From positions 1,713,501 through 1,777,500 of the forward strand of contig NC_092702.1 of the NCBI RefSeq assembly GCF_964275005.1: a stretch of 64,000 bases of DNA. The letters are read 5' to 3'. A program made the position numbers and the translations under genes. Of this stretch, positions 13,281 to 24,748 are shown piece by piece. The stretch's first letter is position 1; every line of letters begins with the position of its first letter. This stretch comes from Diadema setosum. Its lineage: Eukaryota; Echinodermata; Echinoidea; Diadematoida; Diadematidae. A model generated the notes under the pieces. That model did not search any database. It was not told where the DNA came from and saw only the letters and a list, made by a program, of their open reading frames with translations.

Positions 13281-13709
13281 ACCATATCGTAATTTGGCAT
13301 ATTGCATGTGGATCAGTTACAATACCTAGAAAGTCCTGCAGCAGAACGCAGTCATTTTTTGTGAGCTGACTATAGTTAAATCCTTTAGTGAACTTTTTTG
13401 TTAATTAATCACATTGTAAATCACACACTCTATCAGGGGAATTTGGAGCATTGCACACTTTCAATTCTGTGTTTGCTTGGCATTCTTCTGGTAGTGGTGG
13501 TCTATACAGATGAAGCTTACAGCGATTTAGGTATAAAAGTTTCAAATCCATTTATGCATGATACAAAGTGAAAGTGTGAAATGTTGCCATATCTGTTGTA
13601 TAGGTCTAGCAGAAACCATCAAAAGGAATTACATTTCATGAGAGACAAGTATGAGCAGTATATCTTTATTAGTTTGTCTTAGATGTAAACAATCATGTTT
13701 TAAGGGTTA

Positions 13710-14569
13710 TTATACCCCCGCCAAACGAAGTTTGAAGGGGGTATATAGGAATCAGCGGACGGTCGGGCGGTCGGGCGGTCGGTCAGGCGGTCGGGCGGTC
13801 GGTCGGGCGGGCGGTCGGTCCGTTGCAAATCTTGCGTCGCGAACTACTTCCTCAGTTTTCAACCGATTCCCATAAAACTTGGCACAGATGTGTGCCTTGG
13901 GTTGTAGATGTGCAAGACGTATTTTTTGACAGTACCCAAAAGTACGTTGCCATGGTAACGGCATATTATGGGCAAAAATGGGTACAAATCTTGCGTCGCA
14001 AACTCCTCCCACAGTTTTTGATCAATTTTTATGAAATTAGGTACAGATGTTCATCTGAATATGTTAATGTGCAAGACACATATTTCCGCAGTGGCAAAAA
14101 GTGCGTTGCCATGGTAACGGCATGTTATTGGTAAAATATAGGGCAAAATGCTTCATGGCAAAACTGCTTCATCAGTGTTCTTCCAATTCTCATGGAATTC
14201 ATATTGAATGTTTGTCTTAGGATATAGGTCAGCATGACACATTTCTTGACAGTGACAAAAAGTATGTTGCCATGGTAACAGCTCACATATTATGAGCCAA
14301 AATGATGGAAAATTTTGTGTTGCAAACTACTTTCTCAGTTTTTGCCCAATTTCCATGAAACTTGGTACAGATGTGTGCCTTTGGTTGTAGATGTGCAAGA
14401 CACATTTTTCGACAGTACCCGAAAGTACGTTGCCATGGTAACGGCATATTAATGGCAGAAGATCAAGGAAAGATCTTGCGGATTTAACTACTTCCTCAGT
14501 TTTTTGACCAAAGCTTATGAAATGTTGTTTTGACCAAAGCTTATGAAATGTTGTTTGGCGGGGGTATAA
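13710..14569. mobile_element. Non-autonomous inverted-repeat element with ~160-bp internal repeats (copy 1)
   Basis: The ends are inverted: TTATACCCCCGCCAAAC at 13710 and GTTTGGCGGGGGTATAA ending at 14569. Behind the left end lies a GGTCGGGCGGTC-type array (13758-13822). The body consists of about four diverged ~160-bp monomers, each with CTTGG(C/T)ACAGATGT-like text and a perfect GTTGCCATGGTAAC at 13946, 14105, 14266 and 14429. There is no coding capacity. Similar repeats are, as I recall, widespread in marine invertebrate genomes; I cannot name the superfamily. Confidence 0.8.
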
Positions 14570-14596
14570 CCAGTCGCTGTAGCGACATTTCTAGTT

Positions 14597-15932
14597 TCAA
14601 CTGGAAGGTTGCTTTAGTATCCATGAGATGATGTGAAAGATATTTCACTTAATTAAATAGTTTGTATAAAATGATGATATGGATTCTAATCAAATGATTG
14701 AATGAGATCTATCACATGACCAATCTGTTATTTTGCCTGAATGCCCAACTTTACTTTTTACCAGTTGTTAGTGTACCAGACTGCTTGTCTATGCAAAGCT
14801 GCATTGCCTGCGTTTGGAGCTGGTGCTTGCCTGGAGTCTTGGAGAAAATGGCTGCTGCAGAATGTATATCATGTCATTGTTTTTGTTTTTTTTTAAACAA
14901 ATAATATACATTACTTGGATGGGCATTATCAAAATTTTCCACCCTCCATAAGTTTTGCACAGTTCTAAACGCACACATGGCTTCACCTTGTCTGTTTCTG
15001 GCTATTCCAAAGTTACTGTCGGGTGGATAATTGTCACTAATACCCTCTGTAATGTGCATTGTTTGTACACTAGTACAAAAAAGATGCAAAATAAAAGACA
15101 ATGATTTACTATTCCACAACAGTTTAAGAGGAGAATATTTGTGAAGGTCTTGGGTCACATGTTAAAATGAAAGGGCATGACATAGTTTGTAGTCAATCAA
15201 ATTGAAGAGAAGAAAATATTACACATTCATGAGACATATTGTGTCATTGGAGAGATTTTTTTATAGATAATTCATAACTTGTTTTCCAAAGAATTGTATA
15301 AATTCTATGTAGTGTCTCTTTTCTCTCTGTATTAGTGAATAATGCCAAATAGTAATGATTCTTTCCTCTTTTTTTATACTTTTTTGTGAGGGTATAGAAA
15401 AGACTATGGTCTCCACACTTGTCATTTATAGTAGGTATAGTTTTTTTTTTTCTTTACTGTTACTGACTTTAACTTTTGCAGAGAGGCAACTTTATCTGTA
15501 TTTCTGTTCTTGATTTTGTGAAATCCCAAAGTACAGTTTGAAGTGCAATATTATTTCTATTTCCAGCATTTGACAAAATTGTCAAATCTTTTTAAGGTCT
15601 TAAACTCTCATATCAGATTTAGAGTTTGGATGTACAAATAGTTGTATTATCAAAATGTATTTGTCATATGATTCTGTGTTTGTTTTTGATGTCTTGTTTT
15701 GATATGTTCTCATTTCTGATTGCAACAGTTATTACAGTATAAAGATATACCAACCTTAACTAATAGTTATAAAGAAAATATGAAACAGAATCAGTTTGTT
15801 ATAATTCCAGTCATTTGGCTTTGCTCATCGATTTTGTGATGCAAATAGTAAGAGCTCAGTGTAAAGGAATTAATAACCATATTTAAGTCAACTCATATTT
15901 CTCTTTTAAATTGTTTTTACTTCATTTTATGA
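14597..15932. other. AT-rich stretch without a supported gene
   Basis: No exon, RNA gene or inverted repeat that I can support. It may be distal TAPT1 3' UTR or intergenic. It recurs at 29196-30531. Confidence 0.5.
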
Positions 15933-16026
15933 TTAACCCTTTGTGTGCTTTGAGTGCAAATCGGCACAGATAAAATCCATAGCCTTGTACACATTGTCAA
16001 AAATCCCTGGTACAGAAAGGGGTAAA
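15933..16026. mobile_element. Short TTAA-type inverted-repeat element, weak (copy 1)
   Basis: About 94 bp between TTAACCCTTTGTGTGC and CAGAAAGGGGTAAA, which are imperfect inverted repeats of each other. The pattern is that of small TTAA-targeting elements; the right end is degraded. The same element recurs at 30532-30625 in the second large copy. Confidence 0.4.
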
Positions 16027-16606
16027 GTGAGAGAAAATCAGAGTGTCCATCAAGTGTTACAGCAAGCTTTGACCTTGTGTACAAGGCAAGATTCACCACA
16101 TTCTGCTACACACAATATCAGCAACAAATGTAGGGAAAATCCATCCGTAGAAGAAGTATGCGGTGATTGCAATCTATGTGACGCGCCATCGATTGCCACA
16201 AATCCATGGAAATTCATTTGACAGGGAAACAAATTTATCAGTTGAACAAAAGATATTCTCTGATTAGTGTTTTGTCCCTGTAGATTAAAACAACTAAAAA
16301 AAGTTACCTGCTGCAAGAAAGAACATGCTGCTCAGTACTTACAGAATATTTATGCAGTACGCTGTCAAAACTGATTTAATCTTACTGTAGACATTGCCAT
16401 GTGATGCAAGCAATTTGATTCTTGTTTTTTGATACTGTCACATAAAATGCGAAACAGAAAGAGATCATGGAATTCTCAGACTGTAATCATTTGCCTAATT
16501 GTAACGGTAACATGTTTTCGAAGAATGAAATGAATTGGTTATGTAATGTTCAACATTATAACAGCATGACCTGACATTTTGATGATGGATTAATATGCTC
16601 TTGTGT

Positions 16607-16772
16607 CAGGGGCGGATCCAGGAATTCCGTAAAGAGGGGGCACCTTTACAAAATTAAAGGGGGAGGGGCGCACGCACCCCTCCTCCATTTTTCTTTTTAT
16701 TTCTTTTGTTTTAACAAAAAAAAAATAATAAGGGGGCGCGCGCCCGGTGCACTCCCCCCGGATCCGCCACTG
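16607..16772. mobile_element. Short inverted-repeat element, GGCGGATCC family (copy 1)
   Basis: 166 bp bounded by CAGGGGCGGATCC and GGATCCGCCACTG, near-perfect inverted ends, with GC-rich subterminal parts (GGGGGCGCGCGCCC) around an A/T core. This end sequence is common in many animal genomes as a non-autonomous DNA transposon. I do not see a clear target-site duplication. Confidence 0.7.
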
Positions 16773-19700
16773 GACAAAGTCAGTTGTTAATTTTTCATCT
16801 GATTGTTGTCTCATTAAGACAAAAGATGGATAATATGAGGAATGGAATGTTGCCTAGTTGTGTGAATCGGTATTTGACCAAATTAAAGCCTTGATAATCA
16901 ACCATACAATATCTTTTGAATGATGCCTTGTGATTTGACCTGATGTGATTACAACAATCCTGAGAGATGTGGTGGAAAAAGAAATTTAATGGATGGAATA
17001 GAGGATAGAAGAAGAGAAATTGCTTCAGAGAGAGAAGAATCAGTGAATAGAGTACGTAGCAAAATGAGAGATTTGTAAAAATGAGCCATTAGATTGCACA
17101 AAATAGATTTTCAAATCTAAGTGTCGATAAATTATCAACCATTATGCCCTGTGGTCATCTGACATACTGTACTATAAACACTCTGGGGTGGTCATTGTCA
17201 TATCAGATGAGGAACTCCTCATTTATGTGGTTACATATGACTTCAATGGAAACTTACCTAACTAAAATGATTTTCTGAGTGAAGCTTTTTTTTTTCTCTC
17301 TCTCTCTCATCTCAGACATCAAATCGTTGCGACGTTCATTCATTTCCCCAGGGAGTGCAATCTTTGCTTAGTTCTTTTTAAGGCATTCAAAAAGATGAAG
17401 AATTTTACTTTTGCAGAGGACAGTAATGCATCTGATTGTACGTTTGTTTGTGTCTGGATTTTTCTATTTCATTATTGTCCTTCGTAGGATGTTAAACGAT
17501 GTACACAATTTTATTGCATTACACATTCGAGTACATACATGTAAGTATGAACACACTTCTATGTTAATTTTGTTTTATTTCAGACAGATGCACCCGAGTG
17601 ACCCTGATACTCCCATCTGTAAATGTGATAAAAACGGTCGTTTCGAAGGGAGTACGAATATTAAATTTTGTTGAAAGATCATGAATTGGAACTAATTCAA
17701 ACTAATTCTCACTATACTGTGAAAGTAAATAACTCTTTACACTGCCCCTCTCATTCCCTTTTGTTGCTAATTATTAAGACAAACAGAACTCTTTTTATTC
17801 TTTAGTGCGTGCTCCCAGGTTCGTCTTGTTTACTTTTTTCTTCGTCCTAGTTTGTATCGATCCAATTCCATTGACTCGGGGACAATTGTCCGTAACTCGA
17901 CAATATAAAGGTGAAAAGAATGGAATAAAGAACGCTTGTATTCTTCATTGAGGCTTTGAACTCTCCCCACCCCTCTTTTCCATGTCTTAACCGAACATTT
18001 ATTGTGCCATAAATTATGCTCATTACAGGGCCAGGAAACTCCATGTATGATAATGTATACCATGAATATTTGTTATGTCCGCACGCGTTTGATTCAGTGC
18101 GTGCTGTTTGTAAAGCAAGCTGAGGGGACTCTACATTCCAGTTAAAATTAGGTCAGATATTGTGCGAGTATATCTTCCAACATAGAATAACAAGACGGCA
18201 AATCGATGAAATTCAGCTCCGTGTCGTCATCATTGAGGGGGTAGGAGAGAAAGTTCAAACTTTTGCCCTCCCCCAGCCATAGGGGAAGTAAGTCGCAGGA
18301 TGGACAGTTCTGAGAGGTTGAAGAGGTTCCGGAATTGCATCGCCATGAAATTTTGGCGCCGTTTATCAAACGGAAATCGACTATGTGAGAAAGCTTCCCA
18401 TTATTGGTCTGTTTCTTCTTGGTGTGGTAAGTAAAGCCAGGGAGGTGGGATAGACCGTTTTGGTAAAGCAGTCGTGGGTTTACTAAACTGACCAAAAAAA
18501 AATCGTAAATGCATATAGGCGTATACATTGTACCTCTAATGTGGTAGACTTGTCAGCACGTTATTGAGTCGTGTGATTTGAACAGGTATACGATCAAGCG
18601 ACTTATAAAATGTACTTGCAAAGTGGGAGGAAAAATGTCAGTATTTCGCGTATTCATCTTGTCTTGAATGAAATCATCCATCATGACCCTGTGTAGGCTT
18701 ACTTCGTTACACGCTTCTTTGCAGTTAATTTTAATGTTTGTTCGGAAGCACACGTGTAAAAGATCGTGCAATATCCCCATCGATATAAACTATAAGTAGT
18801 AATACACATTGTCTGGATTCACGCAGAGAATGGAATAGATTTCGGACAACACATTAAACATGAACTGTATGAATTAATGTTACTTTCCTGCAATTATAAA
18901 AATCACCTTGAACGCAACACCGTAGCGATGTAGAGCCTGATGTTTGGATGGTAGGCATATTTTGTTGATGTGATTTCAATGATGATTCTGTATAACATGT
19001 CTATGATAGTTATATCCATGCATGAATGTTATGAATAAGATTACTTATACGTGAGAAGAATGAATTTCACGCAGATTCATCAATTCGGTTTTCATCCATT
19101 CTGCCACTTTATTTTGTAGGGACTACTAGTATATCATTTCATATTGATGAGCAATACAATCCCCAGGTCATTTGTTTTACTTTTTTTTTTATAGATCTTT
19201 TAATAGTTACAACACAACACTATATGCATACTTGTTCTCCCGCCACCTTTCTCTATCTCTGAAATTGCTTTCCAATATCTTGTTTGTGCAGGAATTATCA
19301 CTGATGTTTCCGGGTTGATCGAGGGTTTTCGATGTAATGTCAAATGATTTATGTTTTCATCAATCTAAACACAATCCCTCGTCATTTGTTTGAATCAAGA
19401 TGTCAACTATAAAGTAAGCAACAAACGACATTATCATCTCGATAATTATTGGCTGAAATCATGTCATTCTGGGGATACATGAATTTCCCAGGAAAACCCA
19501 ATCTCTTCTACATGTAGTTTGTTTTTGTTTGCTTTTCATTAATACGAACCGAAAGTTTTAGAATAGGTGTTCGGTCAGAAATTGACGGGCGCGCAGTGAA
19601 GATGGAGAAGTTTCGCACTTCCTTTTTGAACTATGATAACGACTTTGGTCCTTGTCTCGTATCGTATAACAGAGAACATTTTCCCGTATCTTTACTCGCC

Positions 19701-19920
19701 ATGTTGCCACGATGTGCAATATCCCTGGTGCAGCGTATCTTTTAGATAGTTGCACATTCTTATGGCGATAGCAGATGAACAGGTCTTTCAGTGATTCAAC
19801 AATATCCCGGCTGGTTTGGCCGACAGAAAATACATGTAGCGCTCTACTGGAACCCAGTGACATTGCCTTTTACATGTACATGTATTGTATAATTTGTGAC
19901 CCGGTTTGTGACATAAAGAG
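16773..19920. other. Stretch with only weak exon candidates (copy 1)
   Basis: Mostly non-coding. Two places look like possible exons: a plus-strand piece after TTTATTTCAG at 17582, open to a stop at 17674, and a minus-strand piece (see 18148-18520). Directly after the stop of the 383-aa gene the sequence (19558-19863) is also open on the minus strand but is most simply its 3' UTR. It recurs at 31373-34520. Confidence 0.4.
18148..18520 (-). CDS. Possible terminal exon, unrecognised (copy 1)
   Basis: On the minus strand a T-rich tract ending GGTCAG is followed by about 124 open codons to a stop at 18148. Composition and codon mix look protein-like: an NPRLLYQNGLSHLPG start and an acidic DDDTELNFIDLPS near the end. 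The reading phase needs two bases from a previous exon and does not fit exon 1 or 2 of the 383-aa gene, so it would belong to another transcript. I do not recognise it; it may be chance. The duplicate is at 32748-33120. Confidence 0.25.
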
Positions 19921-22268
19921 TCAAAAGCTGAAGAGTTTCTTCCCGAAGTCTTTCCCGCGTGCCTTGAGGTAGCGGCAGGCCAGCGAGCTAGCTGCCTTGA
20001 TGGCCGACCAAGTACCATCGACTTGCATCGGCTCTGCGCCCGGCGGGTTGGTGAATTCCACAACCAACGAGTATCGTCCGCACTCCACCGTAAACTCCAG
20101 AGTCTCTTGGAAGTTTTCACCCACCTGCTGCTCGTGTTCATCGACGTCGGTGCATGGGGCGTTTTTGGCTTCGAAAGATGTACTCCCAGGTTCTTGCCCT
20201 ACTCTGACGTTTTCTGCTCTGTCTTTACGTGCTGATATAAGTTTGGACAGTTTATCTGTGTCTGCATCTGAACTTTTCATGTCCCGTTTTGTGGAGAAGG
20301 TGTCAGTCTCTTCAGGAGCTGGTTTGAACGATTCGGACACCGATGTCAAGGTACCATCCTCAACGTCTCCATAGTCGCCGCTCATCGAAGCTTTCACATC
20401 TCCTGCGGCTAGAATGACTATGTCTCGGTGAGACTCAGCGTGGAGTTCCTTCCCCTCGATACGATTGTTTGTGTTGTCATTTGGGACCTTGGCACCCCGA
20501 GGCTGATCACTGCTATACTCTCCCGACACTGAGCCGGAGTTCTCGCACCCTCGCCGTGGTGCTCTGTCACGATGGATTCGAACTTTTTGTGCAAAGGAGT
20601 TAATGACATCCATACAATCTTTAATCTCATCCTCAGCTTCCCTTATTGCAAGGTACAGCTCGTCAAGGGTACCGTCCGTTTCATTGTCGCAGTCGACATC
20701 GCTCTCGTTTAAACCTCCGGACAGATCGCTGACAACGGTTAAATCCTCGCTAGATTCGTCATCTTCTCTGGTGGACAGGTTGTTGAAGGTGTAAGACTGG
20801 TTGAAGTTTTTGATGATTTCTGCTGTCAACTTCGACTCGCTCTCGGGTTTGCATGAGCCGTCATCGTGATTTTGGTCTTCCGTCTGGAATTCACGTCTGC
20901 GAAAATTGGTACTCTTACCAAATTTCTGATAAAATAAATGCCAATGAAATACAAAGGCAGCTTTCAGTTTCACATATTCAAGACAGCTTGTACTTTAATG
21001 CTTTAAATGATGTTATTTTATCTCACTTGTTTTTAACAAACTCACCTTGTTCATTGAAAAGCCCGAGTAAAACTATAAGAAATCAAGCTAGAAGTGAAAA
21101 TAAATCGCAAGATAAGCTTTCTTTCAGGTAGTGAACGAAATCATTGGGGTTGTGGGAAAGTGTATGTAGAGGTAAAATGGTTTTATGAACAAATTTTTCA
21201 ACTACATGGATAACTATAATTTTAGCAAATTGCTCAAGCGATTATGAACTTTGAAAGCAAACGTAACAAACATATAACCAATTTCTCTCAAATATAATTA
21301 AATATAATAGATAGATAGATATAAATATATTATATTATAGGTACATTATATAAATATATATATATCGCGACTTTGCGGGCTGTATAATTGATCTAATAAT
21401 TTCCCCAGTAAGTTGGATATAAAGCCAAGCTATCATTGTAAGGTACAAGCATGTATTATACATTTCAGCGTTAAAACTGTGTTTCAACGATTAATGTAGA
21501 CGAGATAATATCTTTTGTGCTTAACTCGAATCAAATTGAACACAAACGTAAGTGCTCCGCAAATAGAATGAGTGTAACTGTGACTAAATTTCATGAGTGA
21601 CCGTTAACATTTTTCATAACATCAATTAATATATCTATTATACAATTTTGTACGTCCTGTGTTAGATATTTCATTGTGTACCTTCTGATTCTTTGTGTTC
21701 AATCTGGGCCTGGAGTTGGCCACTGCTTTCTCGTCATTCTCCGTTTGACCTGTACCAATGAGACAAAAAGGGGAAAATTTAAATGAAAAGAGAGATATTA
21801 GGATCTATATAAATATATAGAGAGAGGGGGGGGGGGATAATAACCGCTGTTGTCGCAATCTACTGGTAACGTTGATATTGAAATTTTGTTCAGGTTGACC
21901 TATACGGATGCCATTCTTGACAAAGAGTATACACATTTCGTAACTGTTTATAAAGTCCTTGAAAAATTAGTTTATATGTATAGTTTTACTTTCGGTGTTT
22001 CAAAAGCGTCCGGACTCCCTTACTATATAGTTGCTCGAAAAAAAATGTGATACTGTAGTACAAAATGGTGTTCACAGTGTCTGGCTGGGTCATGTGCAAA
22101 GTACATGTATATGGAGATTCCAGACTTTCTTATGAGCGAGAAATACTACAGAAAATTTGTTGCCTGTACTGTATTTGTTGTGGTCTCACCTGATGTAAAA
22201 CAACATGTCAGATATGACTTTGTCAGAAATCCCTTTCTCTTTCGAGCCGGAAATGTTTCCTTTTCCAT
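19921..22268 (-). CDS. Unrecognised 383-aa acidic protein, three exons (copy 1)
   Basis: Spliced minus-strand gene: ATG at 22268, exons 22268-22190, 21749-21682 and 20925-19921, with GT-AG junctions whose phases agree (1152 nt with stop). The start MEKETFPARKRKGF has a basic, possibly nuclear-targeting stretch. The middle is rich in Asp, Glu and Ser and looks disordered; residues about 136-162 (LDELYLAIREAEDEI...) could form a helix or coiled coil. The last 60 residues (323-383) look folded: a beta-like ETLEFTVECGRYSLVVEF, then PPGAEPMQVDGTWSAIKA and a basic KARGKDFGKKLF end. I do not recognise the family. The first 16 residues of the uninterrupted frame in the last exon are intron, because TTTTATCAG gives a phase-matched acceptor. 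Head-to-head with the small gene at 23125. Confidence 0.75.
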
Positions 22269-22435
22269 GGCCTTCTTACGTTCTTTCTATAGCTCGGAAG
22301 ATAACGTAATGCTCCGATTTTCGTACAAGTGACTTGTCACCTCGAAACAATGGATAGCAGTGTAGTACTGCAAGTAAATCAGTGGTGTGCTTTTGTTTAC
22401 ACTTGTCACCACGGTGAAGAATACGCAATTAACTC

Positions 22436-22590
22436 GGACGTCACAATGAAGAAATATTTTTGAAGCGCGTTAGTACGCAGTAACCCATTCCTGACGTCAC
22501 AATAAGACATTATTCAAAGCGCGTTGATGCGCAGCAACTCATTCAGGCGTCACAATACACATGAGTCTAGTTTTGCGCATGCTCATTGGT
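22436..22590 (-). promoter_or_regulatory. Promoter-like direct repeats with CRE and NRF1-type motifs (copy 1)
   Basis: Three consecutive diverged repeats of 54-55 bp begin at 22436, 22491 and 22545. Each starts with a (G/A)CGTCACAAT motif and carries a GCGCGTT..GCGCAG or TTGCGCATGCTC motif 30-35 bp on. The second contains the full CRE palindrome TGACGTCA (22492-22499). An ATTGG (CCAAT on the minus strand) follows at 22585. It lies 170-320 bp upstream of the ATG at 22268 and faces a plus-strand gene on the other side, so it may serve both. Confidence 0.6.
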
Positions 22591-23124
22591 TAGAATAAGC
22601 TGCTTTCTCGCACGCAATTTTCGTCTCAAGCCTGCGCCAGAGCGCCCGATGCTACAGTTAACTTCTCTCTGTACATAAAACACATACTGACATGATTTTG
22701 TGTGATGGACATCGACACAATTCAATTAAGTTCAAGTTGCTTTTTTATTTTATCAACTTTTGCCAGCCACTGTTAATACTGCTTTCCTATCTTATTACTA
22801 GAGCTTACATTGTAAAGTGACTCGTGAAAACATAATATCCAATGTCAGCACTTTTAGCACCTCAAAGATTGCAGACATATAAGATTTATAGATTTTTAAC
22901 TGATGTATAAAAATCATTTTGTGCATACAGATTGTCTATTCAAATTTGATTTGGAGTCTTTTATTGAATTCTTGATAACATTGTGATCCAAGCACAACAG
23001 GTATACATTACGCTGAGTCATTATATCACTTCTCTTGTAAATCAATATTGATTGATATCAATTTTAAGCAAATTGTGCTATGACGTCTTTGTCTTCCTTT
23101 TTGTATATCACATTTTGTTTTTAG

Positions 23125-24097
23125 GCGGGATAACACCATGCTAAAGGTGAACCTTCTTTCTCGTATGTTTGCAGCTTTCCTTGGCATTATCGTCGGTAAG
23201 TGTGTGGGTGAACAGATGGATTTTTCTCTGAGCTGCGCACATACGTGTACTAGCAATATGTAATATGTAATATGTATATCTTGCAGAATGTAATGTATAG
23301 CAATATAAGTACGGTACATTAGTTCAAATGTCGAATGCATGAATTGTGTCTTTGAAGGAGTTAAGTCTTCAGCTTCAAGCTCAAATATCAAAGACGGACA
23401 CTTCTGACGAGAAGCATGTCTCCTCCAATCATAATGACGTCAATAATGATGTACACAGTAGTCTTATCGCTGATTCTTCCTACGATATCTTATCATTAGT
23501 AGAATACTTGTTTTATCAGTCATTCTTCTTTCCGTGTCTTCTTCCCTGACCTTTCCACTGTCATCGCTCGCTATCATCTTACCTCACATCGTTTTTATCC
23601 ATGTTTTTTTTTTTCCTTCTCGGCCTTCTAAAATCTTCTTCATATCTATGGCCATCCCTTAAATCTTATACAGTCAAACCTGTCTATAGTGGCCACCAAA
23701 GGGAGAAGAAAAAAGTGGCCGTTATAGACAGGTGGCCGCTATAGACTTGGCCGTTAGCATGTCTTTTCTCTGGGAAGAAACGTTTTAGTGACCATATAGT
23801 ATGGCGAGTGGCCGCTAAGGCAGGTTTGACTGTAGTCGTTGTCATGTTCTTACTGCTTTTTGTCTCCTTTTCTGCTTGCCATTCTGTGTTTAGTTCGTAT
23901 TCCACTCACGATATGCACCATCTTCCTTACATACACATGTTTACACAGCTACTGATGCTTCGCTCCTAACGTCCACGGGAACACCTAACGACCCGGTGGT
24001 GGGGTCTGCCCGCTCGCTATACCACTCCATTGGGTTGATGTCCGCCTGCTTGGTGCTATGCCTGGCAAGTCATCACCGAGTTGGTGCTGCTCTATAG
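23125..24097 (+). CDS. Small two-exon gene, 68-aa hydrophobic protein (copy 1)
   Basis: Exon 23125-23195 follows TTGTTTTTAG and has 13 nt of 5' UTR, an ATG at 23138 with A at -3, and a GTAAGT donor. Exon 23949-24097 follows TTTACACAG; the phases fit (58 + 149 nt) and the frame ends at TAG 24095-24097. The product starts MLKVNLLSRMFAAFLGIIVA, a likely signal peptide or anchor. A short polar part (TDASLLTSTGTPNDPVVG) follows, then a second hydrophobic stretch (SIGLMSACLVLCLAS) and the end HHRVGAAL. I do not recognise it. At least one non-coding exon must lie upstream, toward the promoter shared with the minus-strand gene. The intron holds a TA-flanked element. Confidence 0.55.
23669..23834. mobile_element. 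TA-flanked inverted-repeat element (copy 1)
   Basis: CAGTCAAACCTG at 23671 and CAGGTTTGACTG ending at 23832 are perfect inverted ends flanked by TA on both sides, as expected for a Tc1/mariner-type non-autonomous element. The inside holds further GTGGCC(G/A)..TATAGAC repeats in both orientations. It sits in the intron of the small gene and recurs at 38268-38433. Confidence 0.75.
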
Positions 24098-24121
24098 CAT
24101 TACGTTGTCGGACCACGTTGT

Positions 24122-24730
24122 GAAATGAAGATTATAGTACAGCTACTGTAAAAAATCAACTGAACTGAAGCTATTCATCCAAGTATACAACTCCCTGTCG
24201 TACTGCACAAGCATCATGAGGTCGTCTCAGCTTCAGCAGCTTTACCTATATAAGCGAGATGAACGCCGTATGCAGTGATTCTACCCTGGATACTCCGGAA
24301 TAGAGATATCCTGTAAAGAAGAAGTCACACAATACATGTTCATGATGTATTTTATTATCATTTTTTTTTATAGAAAGTATAGGCCTTATTATGTATAGGT
24401 GATGACATTATATTTCTGTTTGATGAAAATGAAGATTATAGTACAGCTACTGTAAAAAATCAACTGAACTGAAGCTATTCATCCAAGTATACAACTCCCT
24501 GTCGTACTGCACAAGCATCATGAGGTCGTCTCAGCTTCAGCAGCTTTACCTATATAAGCGAGATGAACGCCGTATGCAGTGATTCTACCCTGGATACTCC
24601 GGAATAGAGATATCCTGTAAAGAAGAAGTCACACAATACATGTTCATGATGTATTTTATTATCATTTTTTTTTTATAGAAAGTATAGGCCTTATTATGTA
24701 TAGGTGATGACATTATATTTCTGTTTGATG
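24122..24730 (+). repeat. 304-bp tandem duplication (copy 1)
   Basis: The sequence from AATGAAGATTATAGTACAG to TTTCTGTTTGATG occurs twice head to tail (24122-24425 and 24426-24730), identical apart from one base in a T run. It starts 25 bp after the stop of the small gene, so it may double the 3' UTR or a terminal exon. The whole arrangement recurs at 38721-39329. Confidence 0.9.
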
Positions 24731-24748
24731 TATATATATATATGAGTG

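Noticed and set aside
13758-13822. GGTCGGGCGGTC array as a CRISPR-like array
   Set aside because: It is a short degenerate tandem repeat inside an animal inverted-repeat element, without unique spacers.
20926-20973. Upstream extension of the 383-aa gene's last exon (start MKLKAAFVFHWHLF)
   Set aside because: An acceptor at 20926-20927 joins in phase to a good upstream exon with its own ATG exon; the extension is intron.
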